A stretch of 7,743 nucleotides of DNA from DATKMS01 sp035541735. Lineage in GTDB: Bacteria; Desulfobacterota; Binatia; HRBIN30. The stretch is from the NCBI GenBank assembly GCA_035541735.1, contig DATKMS010000426.1, positions 1 through 7,743 on the forward strand, given 5' to 3'. The notes beneath the pieces were generated by a model. The model had not been told where the DNA came from. It did no database searches and saw only the letters and a program-made list of their open reading frames with translations. Made by a program: the position numbers and the translations under genes. Each line of letters starts with the position of its first letter. The first letter of the stretch is position 1. Shown here piece by piece: positions 6,975 through 7,743 of the stretch.

Positions 6975-7139
6975 ATGGACACGAAGGATCGCCGGGTAAC
7001 GTTGTTGGAATTGGTCCAGGCCGTCCAGGATAACTGCCGATCGGATACGGAGGTGGTGGCCGTGATCACCCACATGGTGAACACCGGCCGTGTCGTCCTG
7101 CGCGGCACCTTCGCGAGCGCACGCATTGCCACAGTGTGA
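6975..7139 (+). CDS. Small conserved-looking protein of unknown function, 54 residues
   Basis: A short reading frame from the ATG at 6975-6977 to TGA at 7137-7139. Support comes from the AGGAGGA site seven bases upstream and from protein-like composition. The product starts MDTKDRRVTLLELVQAVQDN, continues with a second likely helix (about 24-37, DTEVVAVITHMVNTG) and ends in a likely beta strand (RVVLRGTFASARI, 39-51). There is no signal peptide or membrane segment, so it is probably cytoplasmic. The LLELVQAV...EVVAVITHMVNTGRVVLRGTF pattern reminds me of short uncharacterised proteins found in several GC-rich Gram-negative lineages, but I cannot verify that here and know no function. It is read divergently from the efflux operon and lies 65 bases before the VOC gene on the same strand, so co-transcription with that gene is likely. 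Confidence 0.75.
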   Translation: MDTKDRRVTLLELVQAVQDNCRSDTEVVAVITHMVNTGRVVLRGTFASARIATV

Positions 7140-7169
7140 ACGCAGCCCGAACGCCCGGCGCGACACCCG

Positions 7170-7195
7170 CCCCGTTCACTGGTACAAGAACGGGG
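7170..7195 (+). promoter_or_regulatory. Hairpin directly in front of the VOC gene start
   Basis: CCCCGTTC (7170-7177) and GAACGGGG (7188-7195) are perfect complements around a ten-base loop. The stem ends nine bases before the VOC ATG, and its last GGGG belongs to the purine-rich GGGGAAGGG that must serve as the ribosome binding site. No T-run follows, so an intrinsic terminator for the small gene is unlikely. A stem that partly hides the ribosome binding site, or marks an mRNA boundary, is possible. Confidence 0.45.
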
Positions 7196-7204
7196 AAGGG
7201 CACA

Positions 7205-7743
7205 ATGACGGGGCTGGATCATCTGGTCTACGCCGCATCCAATCTGGCCGCCGCGATTGATGAATTGGCGGCACGCACTGGCGTCCGCGCCACGCCTGGC
7301 GGCCGGCACGTGGGTATGGGAACCCACAACGCACTGCTGGCATTGGGGCCCGATACGTACCTGGAGATCATCGCGCCCGATCCCGACCAGCCGCCGCCGG
7401 CCATGCCGCGGCCGTTCGGCCTCGACCGGTTGAGTGCAGCACGGTTGCTGACCTGGGCGCGCAAAGCCCCCGACATCGACGCCTACGTGGCGGCAGCGCG
7501 TGCCGCAGCGTACGACCCCGGTGTGGTGAGGTCGATGAGCCGTGCACGCTCGGACGGCATGCGTCTGGCGTGGCGATTGACCCTCACGCCCCGTCTGCCA
7601 GGCGACGGGCTCGTGCCCTTCCTCATCGACTGGGGCACGACGCCGCATCCAGCGGGAGGTGCCGCCGCCGGCTGCACGCTCCTGGATCTGCGCGCGGAAC
7701 ATCCCGAGCCGCAGACTATCCGTCCATTGCTGCAGGCGATCAA
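7205..7743 (+). CDS. VOC-superfamily glyoxalase-like domain protein, 3' end beyond the window
   Basis: The first 179 codons are present with no stop before the window edge. The start is ATG 7205-7207, preceded by GGGGAAGGG and four bases. The N-terminus LDHLVYAASNLAAAIDELAARTG is the usual opening of a glyoxalase-like VOC domain, with His6 at the position of a possible metal ligand. It is followed by GTHNALLALGPDTYLEIIAPDP (His41, Glu54) and, in the second half, FLIDWGTTPHP (139-149). The latter motif is typical of the Glyoxalase_3-type subgroup, whose members are mostly around 200-280 residues. VOC proteins include lyases, dioxygenases, isomerases and resistance proteins; the substrate here cannot be inferred. 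No signal peptide, so cytoplasmic. It follows the small protein gene by 65 bases on the same strand and faces away from the efflux operon. Confidence 0.85.
   Translation, partial: MTGLDHLVYAASNLAAAIDELAARTGVRATPGGRHVGMGTHNALLALGPDTYLEIIAPDPDQPPPAMPRPFGLDRLSAARLLTWARKAPDIDAYVAAARAAAYDPGVVRSMSRARSDGMRLAWRLTLTPRLPGDGLVPFLIDWGTTPHPAGGAAAGCTLLDLRAEHPEPQTIRPLLQAI

Noticed and set aside
6686..7702. A 338-codon minus-strand open frame across the small protein and VOC genes
   Set aside because: It runs antisense to two better supported genes, has an Arg/Cys/His-rich composition without domain motifs, and would also cross the efflux promoter region. It is a by-product of GC-rich DNA.

Overview
The window comes from a GC-rich diderm (Gram-negative-type) bacterium. 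The main evidence is a complete tripartite efflux system that needs an outer membrane, and the GC-biased codon use of all genes. The sequence does not settle the phylum; a proteobacterium or a related uncultured lineage fits, but this is a guess.

Most of the window (about 250-6660, minus strand) is one regulated efflux operon read right to left: a TetR-family repressor (5995-6660), a TolC-type outer-membrane factor (4691-5998), a lipoprotein-like periplasmic adaptor of the MdtA/AcrA type (3536-4678) and a 1041-residue RND/HAE-1 inner-membrane pump closest in feel to MdtB/MdtC (250-3375). The repressor stop and the TolC start share an ATGA overlap, and the adaptor starts at or just after the TolC stop, so the first three genes look translationally linked. 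The pump is set apart by 160 bases that hold a striking imperfect inverted repeat of about 85 bases built from CCGGAAA/TTTCCGG units. Just upstream of the repressor are a perfect 14-base palindrome (ACTGAC-CA-GTCAGT) and a sigma70-like promoter (TTGACA, 15 bases, TCTAAT). The palindrome sits on the predicted start of transcription, as expected for an autorepressed local TetR regulator.

Left of the pump (1-101, minus strand) is the first part of a gene for a protein with a clear signal peptide; its function cannot be told from 33 residues.

Right of the repressor, on the plus strand, there is a gene-free stretch of about 300 bases, then a 54-residue small protein with a very strong ribosome binding site (6975-7139). 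After it comes a glyoxalase-like VOC-fold protein (7205 to the end, cut by the window edge). A perfect 8-bp hairpin lies directly in front of the VOC start and overlaps part of its ribosome binding site.

The efflux operon itself is a well-known kind of system. The less ordinary items are the repeat between adaptor and pump, the short leader with the operator in place of a Shine-Dalgarno, and the small protein next to the VOC gene. I saw no clear evidence of a wholly new system, and no RNA genes, insertion sequences or CRISPR array.
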